From the NCBI RefSeq assembly GCF_018531445.1, contig NZ_JAHDTH010000002.1:51155-115154 (forward strand): a stretch of 64,000 nucleotides of DNA, written 5' to 3'. The DNA comes from Pseudonocardia lacus (GTDB lineage Bacteria; Actinomycetota; Actinomycetes; Mycobacteriales; Pseudonocardiaceae). Of this stretch, positions 1 to 9,030 are shown piece by piece. How positions within the stretch are numbered: the stretch's first letter is position 1; each line of letters opens with the position of its first letter. The notes under the pieces were generated by a model. It saw nothing but the letters and a program-made list of their open reading frames with translations, ran no database searches and was not told where the DNA came from. Position numbers and translations under genes: made by a program.

Positions 1-851
1 ATGACGTCCTTGCCGATGCGCTCCAGCACGCCGGGCTCCCACACGCGGGGCACCCAGCCGTGTGCCTCCTGCACACCGAGGCCGGCCATGGCCTGCAGCG
101 AGGACAGCAGCTCGTCGGTCTTCTCGCCGTTCCCGCCGAGGTCGAGGGGGACCATGACGGTCTTCTCGATCTCGTCGTAGTCGCGGCCGACGGCCTCGCA
201 GTGCCCGCGCAGGATGTCGAGCTTGCGCTCCAGGTCGGGTCCGCCGAACAGGTTGCACGCCTGGGCGTACTGGGCCACCAGCCGCAGCGTCTTCTTCTCC
301 CCGCCGCCGCCGATCAGGATCGGCGGGTGCGGGCGCTGCAGCGTCTGCGGGACGTTGAGCGTGCGGTCGAGCTTGTAGTGCTGCCCGACGTAGGGGCCGT
401 CGTCCTCGCTCCACATCTGCAGGCAGATCTGCAGCGTCTCCTCCAGGCGCTCGAAGCGCTCCTTCGTCGACGGGAAGGGCAGGCCGAGGCCGCGGGCCTC
501 GTCGCCGTTCCACGCCGCCCCGATGCCGAGCCACGCGCGCCCCTTGGACAGCACGTCCAGGGTGCTGACGAGCTTGGCGAGCATGCCGGGCTCGCGGTAG
601 GTCACCGCGGTGACCCAGGCCAGCAGCTCGACCTTCGAGGTCCGCGCGGCGAGGTAGCCGAGCGCGGTGTAGGCCTCGAGCATGTCGTGCTCGGGCGGGC
701 CGAGCACGCCGATCTGCCAGACGTGGTCCATCACGCTGATCCGCGCGAACCCGACCTCCTCGGCCGTGCTCGCGATGCGGGCCAGGTCGTCGGCCAGGCC
801 CGCCGGCCCGGCCGGGTAGGTGAAGTCCGCGATGTGCAGGCCGATCTTCAC
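1..851 (-). CDS. LLM class F420-dependent oxidoreductase (C-terminus cut by window)
   Basis: Luciferase-like monooxygenase fold enzyme expected to use coenzyme F420 in the cytoplasm; the substrate cannot be told. The reading frame opens with GTG (VKIGLHIADFTYPAG) and stays open to the first base of the window, giving 283 residues of a family that is usually near 300. Family signatures visible are MDHVW near residue 40, GRAWLGIGAAWNGDE near 110 and PPILIGGGGEKKTLRLVAQ near 175. The last line of the barrel and the stop lie outside the window. A DoxX gene lies upstream on the same strand, 139 bp away. The class assignment is firm; F420 rather than FMN use is by family resemblance. Confidence 0.85.
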   Translation of the reverse strand, partial: MKIGLHIADFTYPAGPAGLADDLARIASTAEEVGFARISVMDHVWQIGVLGPPEHDMLEAYTALGYLAARTSKVELLAWVTAVTYREPGMLAKLVSTLDVLSKGRAWLGIGAAWNGDEARGLGLPFPSTKERFERLEETLQICLQMWSEDDGPYVGQHYKLDRTLNVPQTLQRPHPPILIGGGGEKKTLRLVAQYAQACNLFGGPDLERKLDILRGHCEAVGRDYDEIEKTVMVPLDLGGNGEKTDELLSSLQAMAGLGVQEAHGWVPRVWEPGVLERIGKDV

Positions 852-990
852 TGTGCGTCTCCTCGCTGGGCGTCCGTGCCGGGGACGTCGCGACGGCGCC
901 CCCGAGACCGACCCTACGCCTTCCGGAGGCGGCTCCGCATAGCCCTCACGCACTCTGGCAGCGCCGGCCGGAACGTGCTAGGCGAGGACG

Positions 991-1359
991 TCACAGCGGG
1001 TACGGGCCGAACCGCAGCACGGCCACGACGAGCGCCAGCACCCCGAGCACCAGCGGCGGCACCGGCGTCTCCTTGCGCCGGACGTGCACCACCGCGGCGG
1101 CGACCATCACCAGCGCCAGCCCGACCGCGGCCAGGGGCACCAGCACCGGGGCGATGCCGGTCAGGGCCGGCAGGACCAGTCCGAGCGCCCCCACCACCTC
1201 CAGCGCCCCGATGCCCTTGACGGCGCCGTCGGAGAAGTCGTCGGCCCACGCCATCCCGGACGACACCAGCGCCGGGCGCGGCCGGAGCAGCTTCATCAGC
1301 CCGGCCCCCAGGAACGCCAGCGCGGCCAGGACCTGCAGCACCCACACCACGATCTCCAC
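991..1359 (-). CDS. DoxX family membrane protein
   Basis: Small integral membrane protein of the DoxX family (122 aa). The start GTG at 1359 is chosen because GGAGGGTGG precedes it and because the protein then begins directly with a membrane segment (VEIVVWVLQVLAALAFLGAG); longer open frames add only a non-natural arginine-rich leader. Four hydrophobic segments are visible, with the family's K-L-x-x-P after helix 1 and G-A-L-E-V-V-G-A-L-G-L in helix 2. The precise role of DoxX proteins is unsettled (redox-related membrane partners in some organisms). It faces an EamA transporter gene across a short divergent region. Confidence 0.85.
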   Translation of the reverse strand: MEIVVWVLQVLAALAFLGAGLMKLLRPRPALVSSGMAWADDFSDGAVKGIGALEVVGALGLVLPALTGIAPVLVPLAAVGLALVMVAAAVVHVRRKETPVPPLVLGVLALVVAVLRFGPYPL

Positions 1360-1525
1360 GGCACCACCCTCCGCCAGAAAATGAAGCCTCAACAATCTAG
1401 CTCTCAGAACATCCACGGCGGGGGTTCGACACCTGACCGTGACGTGAGTCGATCTCGGCCACGGCGGCGGGCAGGATGGGACGACCGCCGACGGCCGGTG
1501 GCAACGGCGGCGCACCGGAGGCAGC

Positions 1526-2371
1526 GTGCTCGCGATCCTGCTCGCGCTGGGCACGGCGCTCGGGTACGGCGTCGCGAACTACCTCGCCCCCGTGCTGGGC
1601 CGGCGGATGCCGCTGGCCACCGTGCTGCTGGGCAGCCAGCTCGCCGGGCTCGTCGTCTCGGTGCTGGTCACCGTGGGCGCCGACGTCACGATGGATGCCT
1701 CCGGGCTGGCGTTCGCGCTGGCCGCGGGGGTCGCCAACGCCGGGGCGCTGGCGTGCTTCTACCGGGCGGGGCGCACGGGCAACCTGAGCGTCCTCTCGCC
1801 GATCACGTCCAGCGGCGCGATCGTGCCCGTGCTCGTCGGCCTGGCCACCGGCGACCGCCCCGGCGTCGTCCAACTGCTGGGCATCCCGGTCGTGCTGACC
1901 GGCATCGCGCTCGCCGCCCGGCGCCCGGCCCCGGTGGCCGGACCGGGCACGACCGCCGCCCCGTCGCGCGGCCTGGGCTGGGCGCTGCTCGCGGCGCTGC
2001 TGTTCGGCGCCTTCCTGACCACCTACGCCGAGGCGGCGGCCGACTCCTCCCCCGGCGCACTGCTCTGGTCGCGGATCGCGCTGCTGACCAGCACGGCCGT
2101 GGGCGTGCTCGTGCTGCACGCCCCGGTCCGGGTGCGCCCGCGCGACGGCGCGCTCACCGCGGTCCCCGGCCTGCTGCTGGCCCTGGGCACGTTCGCGTTC
2201 GGCGAGGCCACCCGGGTCGGGCTGCTCAGCGTCGTCTCGGTGATCGCCACCCTGAACCCGGTGGTCACCGTCGGGCTGGCCTTCCTGCTGCTGCACGAGC
2301 GCCCGAGCCGCGTGCAGCGCGTCGGCGCCGGCCTCGCGCTGGCCGGCATCGCCCTGCTGGCGGCCGGCTAG
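1526..2371 (+). CDS. EamA/DMT family transporter
   Basis: Ten-helix drug/metabolite transporter family permease, 281 aa, in the cytoplasmic membrane. The start GTG at 1526 follows CGGAGGC. Two EamA repeats are visible: residues 1-130 and about 145-281, the second containing LLAALLFGAFLTTYAEAA and ending SVIATLNPVVTVGLAFLLLHE, a typical repeat end. Substrate unknown. It converges on the SCO1664-family gene with a 1-bp gap, so the two 3' ends must share whatever termination exists. Confidence 0.87.
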   Translation: MLAILLALGTALGYGVANYLAPVLGRRMPLATVLLGSQLAGLVVSVLVTVGADVTMDASGLAFALAAGVANAGALACFYRAGRTGNLSVLSPITSSGAIVPVLVGLATGDRPGVVQLLGIPVVLTGIALAARRPAPVAGPGTTAAPSRGLGWALLAALLFGAFLTTYAEAAADSSPGALLWSRIALLTSTAVGVLVLHAPVRVRPRDGALTAVPGLLLALGTFAFGEATRVGLLSVVSVIATLNPVVTVGLAFLLLHERPSRVQRVGAGLALAGIALLAAG

Positions 2372-2372
2372 C

Positions 2373-3164
2373 TCAGAAGGCGGGCCACGGGATGGCCGGC
2401 CCGCCCCCGGACGGCCCCGGGTAGCAGGGGTCGGCCAGAAACCGGTCGAGCCGGGTGGTCAGCGTCCGCACCTCGCGGCGGGTGACGTGCTCGGCGAGCG
2501 CGTCGCGCAGGCCGCCGTCCAGGTCGGTGCGCAGGCGCTTGAGGGCGTCGACGACGTCCTCGGGCAGCGGCCGCCCGACCCAGCCCCACAGCACCGTGCG
2601 CAGCTTGTGCTCCGAGTGCAGGCAGAGCCCGTGGTCGACACCGTAGACGTGGCCGTCGACCCCGGCGAGCACGTGGCCGCCCTTGCGGTCGGCGTTGTTG
2701 GCCACCACGTCGAACGCGGCCATCATCTGCAGCGCGGGCACGTCGGCGTGCGCCAGGATCGCGGGCTCGCCCCGGTCGCCGCGGGCGCGCAGCACGCCCA
2801 GCCAGCCGGAGGGCACCTCGCTGGGGGCGCAGACGTCGACCAGCTCGTCGTCGCCGGTGTCGACCCAGACCTGCACCATCCCCGGGCCGAAGGGCCCGTC
2901 GCGCAGGACCGTGTGCGGCACGACGTGGAAGCCGCCCGCCTCGGAGATCAGGAACGCGGCGACCTCGCGGCCGGCGAGGGTGCCGTCCGGGAAGTCCCAG
3001 AGCGGGCGCTCACCGCGCACCGGCTTGTAGACGCACTGCAGCTCGACGCCGTCGAGCGCGACGGTGCCGAACAGCGTGGCGTTCGAGGCGTCGACCAGCC
3101 GCCCGGTGATCTCCATGCGACCGTGCCGCAGGACGGCGGGAACGGCCGGGTCGCGAGGCTGCAC
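2373..3164 (-). CDS. SCO1664 family protein (PI3/4-kinase-like fold)
   Basis: Conserved actinobacterial protein of 263 aa named after Streptomyces coelicolor SCO1664; the family is distantly related to phosphatidylinositol 3/4-kinases. Visible kinase-like elements are the nucleotide-lysine region ELQCVYKPVRGERPLWDFP (residues about 40-58), the catalytic-loop-like DVVANNADRKGGHVL (about 153) and the metal-loop-like YGVDHGLCLH (about 175). Substrate unknown. The start is GTG; an ATG at 3116 (MEITGRLVDASNA) is an alternative. Known genomes place this family beside mycothiol gene mshC; here mshC is absent and an EamA gene follows. It sits 9 bp downstream of DUF3090, probably co-transcribed. Confidence 0.85.
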   Translation of the reverse strand: MQPRDPAVPAVLRHGRMEITGRLVDASNATLFGTVALDGVELQCVYKPVRGERPLWDFPDGTLAGREVAAFLISEAGGFHVVPHTVLRDGPFGPGMVQVWVDTGDDELVDVCAPSEVPSGWLGVLRARGDRGEPAILAHADVPALQMMAAFDVVANNADRKGGHVLAGVDGHVYGVDHGLCLHSEHKLRTVLWGWVGRPLPEDVVDALKRLRTDLDGGLRDALAEHVTRREVRTLTTRLDRFLADPCYPGPSGGGPAIPWPAF

Positions 3165-3173
3165 GTGGTGGGA

Positions 3174-3740
3174 TCAGTCGGCGATGGGGGACCGCTGGTG
3201 GTACCCGTTGAGCCGGACGCAGACGTGGCCGCTCGCCTCGAGGGGCTCGGCGCACAGCGGGCAGGGCGGGCGGCCGGCGGAGACGACGCGCTCGGCGCGG
3301 TCGGCGAACTCGCGGGCCTGCACCGGGGACAGGAACACGCGCAGCGCGTCCGGGCCCTCCTCGGTGTCGTCGAGGACGACGGACTCGTCGACCTCCTCCT
3401 CGGTCACCGCGAGCAGTTCGACGACGATCGACTGCGAGTCGGCGTCCCAGCCCAGACCCATGGTGCCGACGCGGAACTCCTCCTCCAGCGGCACGGCCAG
3501 CGGGTCGAGGTCGGTACCCGGGGACTGCTCGGCCTCGTCGGGCCCGAACCGGCGCGCGACCTCCTCCAGCAGCGCGGCCATGCGCTCGGCGAGCACCGAG
3601 ACCTGCTGCTTCTCCAGCAGGACGCTGATCGTGCGGGCCTGCTCGACCGCCTGCAGGTAGAAGGAGCGGTCTCCGGGCTCGCCGACGGTGCCGGCGACGA
3701 AGCGCTCGGGGCGGCGGAAGACGTGAATGACGCGTGACAT
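3174..3740 (-). CDS. DUF3090 family protein
   Basis: Conserved actinobacterial protein of unknown function, 188 aa. The start ATG (MSRVIHVFRRPERFV) is the conserved family N-terminus, so the 13-codon upstream extension is discarded. The C-terminus carries a small Cys pair (CPLCAEPLEASGHVC), which could be half of a zinc ribbon. An acidic stretch near the middle (EEEVDESVVLDDTEEGPDAL) is also family-like. It lies between the histidine phosphatase and SCO1664-family genes on the same strand, an arrangement common in actinomycetes. Function cannot be given. Confidence 0.87.
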   Translation of the reverse strand: MSRVIHVFRRPERFVAGTVGEPGDRSFYLQAVEQARTISVLLEKQQVSVLAERMAALLEEVARRFGPDEAEQSPGTDLDPLAVPLEEEFRVGTMGLGWDADSQSIVVELLAVTEEEVDESVVLDDTEEGPDALRVFLSPVQAREFADRAERVVSAGRPPCPLCAEPLEASGHVCVRLNGYHQRSPIAD

Positions 3741-3796
3741 GACCCCATCGAGAGTAGACCGCTCCGGCGCGGCTGGCACACCGGATGCGTGCTCAA

Positions 3797-4507
3797 CTAC
3801 GTGGTGCCGCCCACGACGGCGTCCGACGACGGCGCCGCGTCGGTCACCTCCTCGCCCTCCACCTTCTTCGGCGGCGGCGGGATCAGCCCGGCGACGTCGC
3901 CGCCGACGTCGTTGACCCTGGCCACGAACGGCCGGGTCTCGGTGTAGCTGACGACGCTGATCGAGCAGGTGTCGATCATGATCCGCTGGAAGTTGTCCAG
4001 GTGGGTGGCCAGGGCGTCGGCCACCAGCGCCTTGATCAGGTCGCCGTGGCTGCAGGCCAGCCAGACCGCGTGCGGCCCGTGCTCGGCGGCCACCTCGGCG
4101 TCGTGCCTGCGGACCGCCGCGACCGCGCGGGCCTGCATGGCGGCCAGTCCTTCACCGTCGGGGAACACCGCGGCCGACGGGTGGGCCTGCACGACCTTCC
4201 ACAGCGGCTCCTTGACCAGGGTCTTCAGCTCGCCCCCGGTCCAGGAGCCGTAGTCGACCTCGGCGAGGCCGGGCTCGGTGACGGGGGTGATCTCGCGCGC
4301 CGCGGCCAGCGGCGCGACCGTCTGCTCGCACCGCGTCATCGGCGAGCAGACGATCCGGGCCAGCGGGACGCCCTCCAGCCGCCCGACCACCTTCTCGGCC
4401 TGCGCGCGGCCGGTGTCGTCGAGCTCGACGCCCGGGCTGCGCCCGGCGAGCACGCCGGCGACGTTGGCCGAGGACCGGCCGTGGCGGAGCAGGATGACAG
4501 TGGGCAC
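3797..4507 (-). CDS. Histidine phosphatase, MSMEG_4193 family
   Basis: Phosphoglycerate-mutase-like (histidine phosphatase) enzyme, 236 aa. The phosphohistidine motif is at the very N-terminus (VILLRHGRSSAN), the second arginine in IVCSPMTRCEQT near residue 55, the acid residue in GLAEVDYGSW near 83, and the second catalytic histidine in WLACSHGDLIKALVADAL near 150. This matches the actinobacterial MSMEG_4193 subfamily. The C-terminal 40 residues are a proline-rich acidic tail. Substrate unknown. Runs in the same direction as uppP (27 bp gap), DUF3090 and SCO1664. Confidence 0.88.
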   Translation of the reverse strand: MPTVILLRHGRSSANVAGVLAGRSPGVELDDTGRAQAEKVVGRLEGVPLARIVCSPMTRCEQTVAPLAAAREITPVTEPGLAEVDYGSWTGGELKTLVKEPLWKVVQAHPSAAVFPDGEGLAAMQARAVAAVRRHDAEVAAEHGPHAVWLACSHGDLIKALVADALATHLDNFQRIMIDTCSISVVSYTETRPFVARVNDVGGDVAGLIPPPPKKVEGEEVTDAAPSSDAVVGGTT

Positions 4508-4534
4508 GGTGTCCGAGCCTACGTGCGCCGGGCG

Positions 4535-5362
4535 TCAGATCGCGGCGAGCCAGCCCTGGCTCAGCGCGAGGAACAGCACCGCGCCCAGGACCACCCGGTA
4601 CCAGACGAACAGGTAGACGCTGTGCCGCTCGACGTAGCGCAGCAGCCAGGCGATGGAGGCGTAGCCCAGCACGAACGCGATGACCGTGGCCACGGTCATC
4701 TGCAGGCCGGTCGGGCCGGCGCTCTCGGCGGCGAATACGTCCGGGATCTGGAAGATGCCCGAGGCCACGACCGCGGGGATGGCCAGCAGGAACGAGTAGC
4801 GCACGATTGCCGGGCGGGTCATGCCGAGGAAGAGCCCCGCGGTGATGGTGCCCCCGGACCGCGACACCCCGGGGACCAGCGCCATCGCCTGGGCGAAGCC
4901 CAGCACCACGCCGTCGACGGGGCGGATCTGGTTGAGCTCGATGCGCTGGCGGCCGAGGTACTCCGCGAGCCCCAGCAGCAGGCCGAAGACGATGAGCGTG
5001 GTGGCGATCAGCCAGAGGTTGCGGGCGACGGTCTGGATCTGGTCCTCGAACAGCACCCCGAGCACGCCGATCGGGATCGTGCCGACGATCACCAGCCAGG
5101 CGACGCGGTAGTCGTCGGTGCGCCGGACGCTGGCGTCGGTGAAGCCGCGGAACCAGGTGGCCAGCAGCCGCCAGATGTCCTTGGCGAAGAACACCAGCAC
5201 CGCGGCCTCGGTGCCCAGCTGGGTGACCGCGGTGAACGCGGCCCCCGGGTCGTTGCCGAAGAAGACGGCGGAGGTGATCCGCATGTGCGCCGATGAGGAG
5301 ATGGGCAGGAACTCCGTCAGTCCCTGCACGATCCCGAGAACGATCACTTCCAGCCAACCCAC
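4535..5362 (-). CDS. uppP: Undecaprenyl-diphosphate phosphatase
   Basis: Membrane phosphatase that recycles C55-PP to C55-P for cell-wall synthesis and confers bacitracin tolerance (BacA family). The two signature regions are present: [15 protein letters not shown] near residue 12 and PGVSRSGGT near 165, with eight predicted membrane helices. GTG at 5362 gives 275 aa, the normal family length; the further-upstream open frame is low-complexity and overlaps the divergent gene, so it is rejected. No strong Shine-Dalgarno is seen. It overlaps nothing and reads away from the AKR-fold gene, with only 49 bp between the two starts. Confidence 0.93.
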   Translation of the reverse strand: MGWLEVIVLGIVQGLTEFLPISSSAHMRITSAVFFGNDPGAAFTAVTQLGTEAAVLVFFAKDIWRLLATWFRGFTDASVRRTDDYRVAWLVIVGTIPIGVLGVLFEDQIQTVARNLWLIATTLIVFGLLLGLAEYLGRQRIELNQIRPVDGVVLGFAQAMALVPGVSRSGGTITAGLFLGMTRPAIVRYSFLLAIPAVVASGIFQIPDVFAAESAGPTGLQMTVATVIAFVLGYASIAWLLRYVERHSVYLFVWYRVVLGAVLFLALSQGWLAAI

Positions 5363-5411
5363 CGGGGGACCGTACCGGGGCCCCGCGGGCGGCTGCGCAT
5401 AGGCTCCCGCC

Positions 5412-6371
5412 GTGCTTCGCCGACGGGTCGGGACCAGCGGACTGGCCGTGTCCCGCCTCGGCCTCGGCACGCTGACCTGGGGAAACTGCGCGGACATCGA
5501 GTCGGCGACGGCCCAGCTCGCGACCTTCGTCGACGCCGGCGGCTCGCTCGTGGAGACCTGCGACGGCTACACCGGCGGCGAATCGCAGCGGATGCTCGGC
5601 GACGCCATCGCGAAGCTCTCGGTCGGCGGGATGCGCCGCGAGCAGCTGGTACTAGCGGGGCGCACGGACGTGCCGCCGGGCGGCCTGTCCCGCGGCGCGC
5701 TGCTGGCCGCGCTGGACACCTCACTGGCCCGGCTCGGCACCGACCACCTGGACCTGTGGCAGCTGCCCTTCCCCGGCAGCGCCGACCCGGGCGGGCTGGA
5801 CGAGGCCCTCACCGCCGTGCAGGTGGCGGTGCTGTCCGGCCGGGTGCGCTACGCCGGGCTGGTCGGGCCGCGCGGCTGGCAGCTGGCCACGGCGGTGGAA
5901 CGCGCCCGCGGCATGGGCCAGGCGGTCGTGCCGGTGTCGGCGCAGGTGGAGTACTCGCTGCTGGTGCGGGCGGTCGAGGGCGAACTGCTGGCGGCGGCCG
6001 GGCACCACGGCGTCGGGCTGCTGGCCTGGGCTCCGCTCGGGCGCGGGGTGCTGACCGGCAAGTACACCGACGGCACCCCCGTCGACTCGCGCGGCGCCTC
6101 CCGCGCCCTGGCCCGCTACGTCGAGGCCCGCCGCACCGGCCCCGCCGCCCGGATCGTGCCGGCGGTGCTGACCGCAGCCGACGGCCTGGGCACCTCGCCG
6201 CTGGCGGTGGCGCTGGCCTGGGCGCGCGACCGCCCCGGCGTGGCGGCCACGATCGTCGGCGCCCGCGACCGGGCCCAGCTGGCCGCGGCCCTGGCCTCCG
6301 ACACGCTCACGCTGCCCGACGAGATCCGCGCCGCGCTCGACGACGTCAGCCGCCCGCACCCGCCAGCCTGA
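5412..6371 (+). CDS. Aldo/keto reductase-fold protein with altered catalytic tetrad
   Basis: AKR barrel of 319 aa, GTG start. The fold is clear: [22 protein letters not shown] at the N-terminus, [14 protein letters not shown] near residue 112, and [16 protein letters not shown] near 208. However, the usual catalytic D-Y-K-H set is mostly missing: the FDTADxY region reads VETCDGY (Asp to Glu, Tyr kept), the Lys in VxATK is replaced in LVLAGRTD, and the His of YQIH is a Pro in WQLPFP. It may be a non-reductase or use an altered mechanism. It is divergent from uppP and followed by a DUF5703 gene. Confidence 0.82.
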   Translation: MLRRRVGTSGLAVSRLGLGTLTWGNCADIESATAQLATFVDAGGSLVETCDGYTGGESQRMLGDAIAKLSVGGMRREQLVLAGRTDVPPGGLSRGALLAALDTSLARLGTDHLDLWQLPFPGSADPGGLDEALTAVQVAVLSGRVRYAGLVGPRGWQLATAVERARGMGQAVVPVSAQVEYSLLVRAVEGELLAAAGHHGVGLLAWAPLGRGVLTGKYTDGTPVDSRGASRALARYVEARRTGPAARIVPAVLTAADGLGTSPLAVALAWARDRPGVAATIVGARDRAQLAAALASDTLTLPDEIRAALDDVSRPHPPA

Positions 6372-6527
6372 GCGCGTCGCCGGGCCCTCGTCGGCGGCGC
6401 GCGGCGAATCTGGTCGACGGCCCGAACCGGGCATATGGTGGTGCCTTCACCCGGGGTTTCATCGGGTCGCCGGTGACCGGGCGCACCGGCGCGACGGCTC
6501 CGGGACGAGCTGGTGGGAGGTGAGCCG

Positions 6528-6782
6528 GTGGCACGAGGCGGTCAGACCGGCGACGTGGACGCGGGTGACGGCGAGGGGAATACGACCGACGGCTGGGAGT
6601 ACCGGCCGGTCCAGCTGCCCGGGGACGTGTCCCGGATGACGGCGGCGGTCCGGCTGGCCATCCAGGCCGAGTTCGGCGGCTGGGAGCTCTCCCGGGTGCG
6701 GCTCTACCCGGGCGGCGTGCGCAAGGTGTGGCTGCGCCGCAGGCGCCGCCCGTCGTCGTTGATGGCCGAGCCGACCATCTGA
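6528..6782 (+). CDS. DUF5703 family protein
   Basis: Small conserved actinobacterial protein, 84 aa, function unknown. The start GTG at 6528 is preceded by GGGAGG at a 7-bp spacing. The conserved core is WEYRPVQLPGDVSRMTAAV followed by a basic region (VRKVWLRRRRRPSS). The family is normally found next to an M20 dipeptidase gene, as here (the M20 gene is 840 bp further on, with an SDR gene between). Convergent with the SDR gene. Confidence 0.8.
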   Translation: MARGGQTGDVDAGDGEGNTTDGWEYRPVQLPGDVSRMTAAVRLAIQAEFGGWELSRVRLYPGGVRKVWLRRRRRPSSLMAEPTI

Positions 6783-6803
6783 GCCGCCGGCCACCCGGAC
6801 CCG

Positions 6804-7574
6804 TCAGACGTCCTCGCCGGCCCCCGCCGGCGGGGCCTGGTGGTTGCCCGGCCCCGGCACGCCGCGGAACCCGTACGGACCGGGCTCGCGGCCGGGCTGG
6901 ACGTACCAGCACTCCCCCGGCTGCCCCCGCTCCAGGATCGCGGCCACCGCGTTCGCCACGTCCTCCGCGCTGAGCAGCGGGAACCCGGCGAACCGGTCCT
7001 TGGCCGCGGCGATCAGCGGGGTGTCGGCGAAGCCGGGGCACACGGCGTTCACCCGGATGCCCTCCGGGGCCAGCGGGCCCGCGGCGGCGCGCACGTAGCC
7101 GACGACCGCGTGCTTGGTCAGCGTGTAGAGCGTGTTCCCCGGGATCGGCACCAGCCCGGCCAGCGAGGCCGTGGCCACGATCGACCCGCCGCCGGCCCGG
7201 CGCAGCGCCGGCACCGCGGCGTTCACCCCGAACACCACGTGGTCGACGTTGACGCCGACGATCTTGCGGTAGCCCTCGACGTCGAGATCCTCGATGCCCG
7301 ATTGGCCGGCGGTGATCCCGGCGTTGAGGTGCACGACGTCGAGCCGGCCGAAGTGCTCCTCGACCTGCCCGACGATGGTGGCCATGGCGTCGACGGCGCT
7401 GACGTCGCCGCCGATGGCCAGTCCGCCGACCTCGTCGGCGACCGTCTTGGCGCCGGCCTCGTCGAGGTCGACGACCGCGACCCGGGCCCCCGCCCCGGCC
7501 AGCAGCCGGGACGTCGCCGCCCCGATCCCGGACGCTCCCCCGGTGACCAGGGCGACCTTGTTCGACAGGTCCAT
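6804..7574 (-). CDS. SDR family NAD(P)-dependent oxidoreductase
   Basis: Classical short-chain dehydrogenase/reductase, 256 aa, cytoplasmic. The start ATG at 7574 gives MDLSNKVALVTGGASGIG, with the cofactor-binding TGGASGIG at residue 10. Further motifs are NAG (about 85), the catalytic Ser in SIVATASLAG (about 133) and YTLTK (Tyr-x-x-x-Lys, about 149), followed by GIRVNAVCPGFADTPL. The C-terminal tail (about 35 residues) is Gly/Pro-rich. Substrate unknown. It is the second gene after the M20 peptidase, separated by a 16-bp tandem duplication. Confidence 0.88.
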   Translation of the reverse strand: MDLSNKVALVTGGASGIGAATSRLLAGAGARVAVVDLDEAGAKTVADEVGGLAIGGDVSAVDAMATIVGQVEEHFGRLDVVHLNAGITAGQSGIEDLDVEGYRKIVGVNVDHVVFGVNAAVPALRRAGGGSIVATASLAGLVPIPGNTLYTLTKHAVVGYVRAAAGPLAPEGIRVNAVCPGFADTPLIAAAKDRFAGFPLLSAEDVANAVAAILERGQPGECWYVQPGREPGPYGFRGVPGPGNHQAPPAGAGEDV

Positions 7575-7590
7575 GCGGGTGTTCCTCCTC

Positions 7591-7622
7591 GACGAGGTAC
7601 TGCGGTGACGAGGTACTGCGGT
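7591..7622. repeat. Perfect 16-bp tandem duplication
   Basis: GACGAGGTACTGCGGT occurs twice head to tail at 7591-7606 and 7607-7622. The second copy ends on the first base of the M20 peptidase stop codon complement, so the duplication fills most of the gap between the M20 stop and the SDR start. It looks like a replication-slippage event. Confidence 0.95.
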
Positions 7623-8956
7623 CAGGACGAGCGCAGGAAGCGGTCGAGCACGCGGGCGCCGAACTTCAGCGCGTCCACCGGCACCCGCTCGTCGATGCCG
7701 TGGAACAGCGAGGCGAAGTCCAGGTCGGGCGGCAGCCGCAGCGGGGAGAACCCGAAGCAGCGCATGCCCAGGGTGGAGAAGGCCTTGGCGTCGGTGCCGC
7801 CGGAGAGCATGTAGGGCGCGGTGTGCGAGCCCGGGTCCTCGGCCTGCAGCGCGGCCACCATCGCGTCCACCAGCGGCCCCGAGAAGTCGGTCTCCACCGG
7901 CGGCAGGTCGGTCACCCACTCGCGGGTGACGTCCGGCCCGAGCAGCTCGTCGACCTCCCGCAGGAACGCCTCCTGGCGCCCGGGCAGCACCCGGCAGTCG
8001 ACCACGGCCTCGGCCGAGGACGGGATCACGTTGGCCTTGTAGCCGGCGCTGAGCATCGTCGGGTTCGCCGTGTCGCGGATGGTGGCGCCGACGATCCGCG
8101 ACAGCGGGCCCAGCTTGGCCAGCGAGCCCTCCAGGTCGTCCTCGGGGAACTCCAGCCCGGTCAGCTCGGTCATCCGCTCCAGGAAGGCGCGCACGGTGTC
8201 GTGCAGGGTGAGCGGGAAGGTGTGGTTGCCCAGCCGGGCGACCGCCTCGGCGACCTTGGTGACCGCGTTGTCGTCGTGCAGGAACGAGCCGTGGCCCGGG
8301 CGCCCGCGGGCGCGCAGCCGCATCCAGGCGATGCCCTTCTCGGCCGACTCGATGAGGTAGACGCGCTTGTCCTCGGCGAGGGTCAGCGAGAACCCGCCGA
8401 CCTCCCCGACCGCCTCCGTGCACCCGGTGAACAGGTCGGGCCGGTTCTCCACCAGCCACTGCGCCCCGTACTTGCCGCCGGCCTCCTCGTCGGCCAGGAA
8501 CGCGAACACGAGGTCGCGGGGCGGGACGGTCCCGTCGCGCCGGTACTGGCGGGCGATGGCGATCATCATCGCCACCATGTCCTTCATGTCGACCGCGCCG
8601 CGGCCCCACACGTAGCCGTCCTGCACGGCCCCGGAGAACGGGTGCACCGACCACTCGCTCGGCTCGGCCGGGACGACGTCGAGGTGGCCGTGCACGAGGA
8701 GCGCGTCGCGCGAGGGGTCGGCGCCCGGGATGCGGATGAACACGTTCTCCCGCTTCGGCGCCCCCGACTCGACCCGCTCGACCTCGTAGCCCACCTCGGT
8801 CAGCTGCGCGGCGACCCACTCGGCCGCCTCGGCCTCCCCCACCCACGTCTCGGGGTCGGCGGTGTTGGTCGTGTCGATCTGGATCAGCTCGGAGCACAGC
8901 CGGACGACCTCGTCCTCGGCCGCGGTGCCCTGTCCTCCCGAAGCGTCCCCAGTCAT
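7622..8956 (-). CDS. M20/M25/M40 family metallopeptidase
   Basis: Zinc-dependent amidohydrolase/dipeptidase of the M20 family, 444 aa, cytoplasmic. Metal and catalytic motifs visible are LLVHGHLDVVPAE (about residue 88), GRGAVDMKDMVAMM (about 117), LADEEAGGKYGAQ (about 152) and SGGTDAKAF (about 385). The lid domain lies at about 200-330, including the RGRPGHGSFLHDDNA region typical of family dimers. ATG start at 8956. Same strand as the downstream SDR. Whether it is a peptidase, deacylase or carboxypeptidase is not decidable from sequence. Confidence 0.9.
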   Translation of the reverse strand: MTGDASGGQGTAAEDEVVRLCSELIQIDTTNTADPETWVGEAEAAEWVAAQLTEVGYEVERVESGAPKRENVFIRIPGADPSRDALLVHGHLDVVPAEPSEWSVHPFSGAVQDGYVWGRGAVDMKDMVAMMIAIARQYRRDGTVPPRDLVFAFLADEEAGGKYGAQWLVENRPDLFTGCTEAVGEVGGFSLTLAEDKRVYLIESAEKGIAWMRLRARGRPGHGSFLHDDNAVTKVAEAVARLGNHTFPLTLHDTVRAFLERMTELTGLEFPEDDLEGSLAKLGPLSRIVGATIRDTANPTMLSAGYKANVIPSSAEAVVDCRVLPGRQEAFLREVDELLGPDVTREWVTDLPPVETDFSGPLVDAMVAALQAEDPGSHTAPYMLSGGTDAKAFSTLGMRCFGFSPLRLPPDLDFASLFHGIDERVPVDALKFGARVLDRFLRSS

Positions 8957-9030
8957 GCGGATCTTCCTACCACCGGCACGGCGGGCGCGGGGATCTCACG
9001 AGCCCGCGCCCGGGGTGACGTCGACCGCCC

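Noticed and set aside
60..1220. 386-codon plus-strand ORF at the window start
   Set aside because: The minus strand encodes the F420 oxidoreductase and DoxX; this ORF spans both and their gap without any domain.
2371..2373. mshC expected next to the SCO1664-family gene
   Set aside because: Not present; the adjoining gene is an EamA transporter, so the mycothiol gene context is not preserved here.
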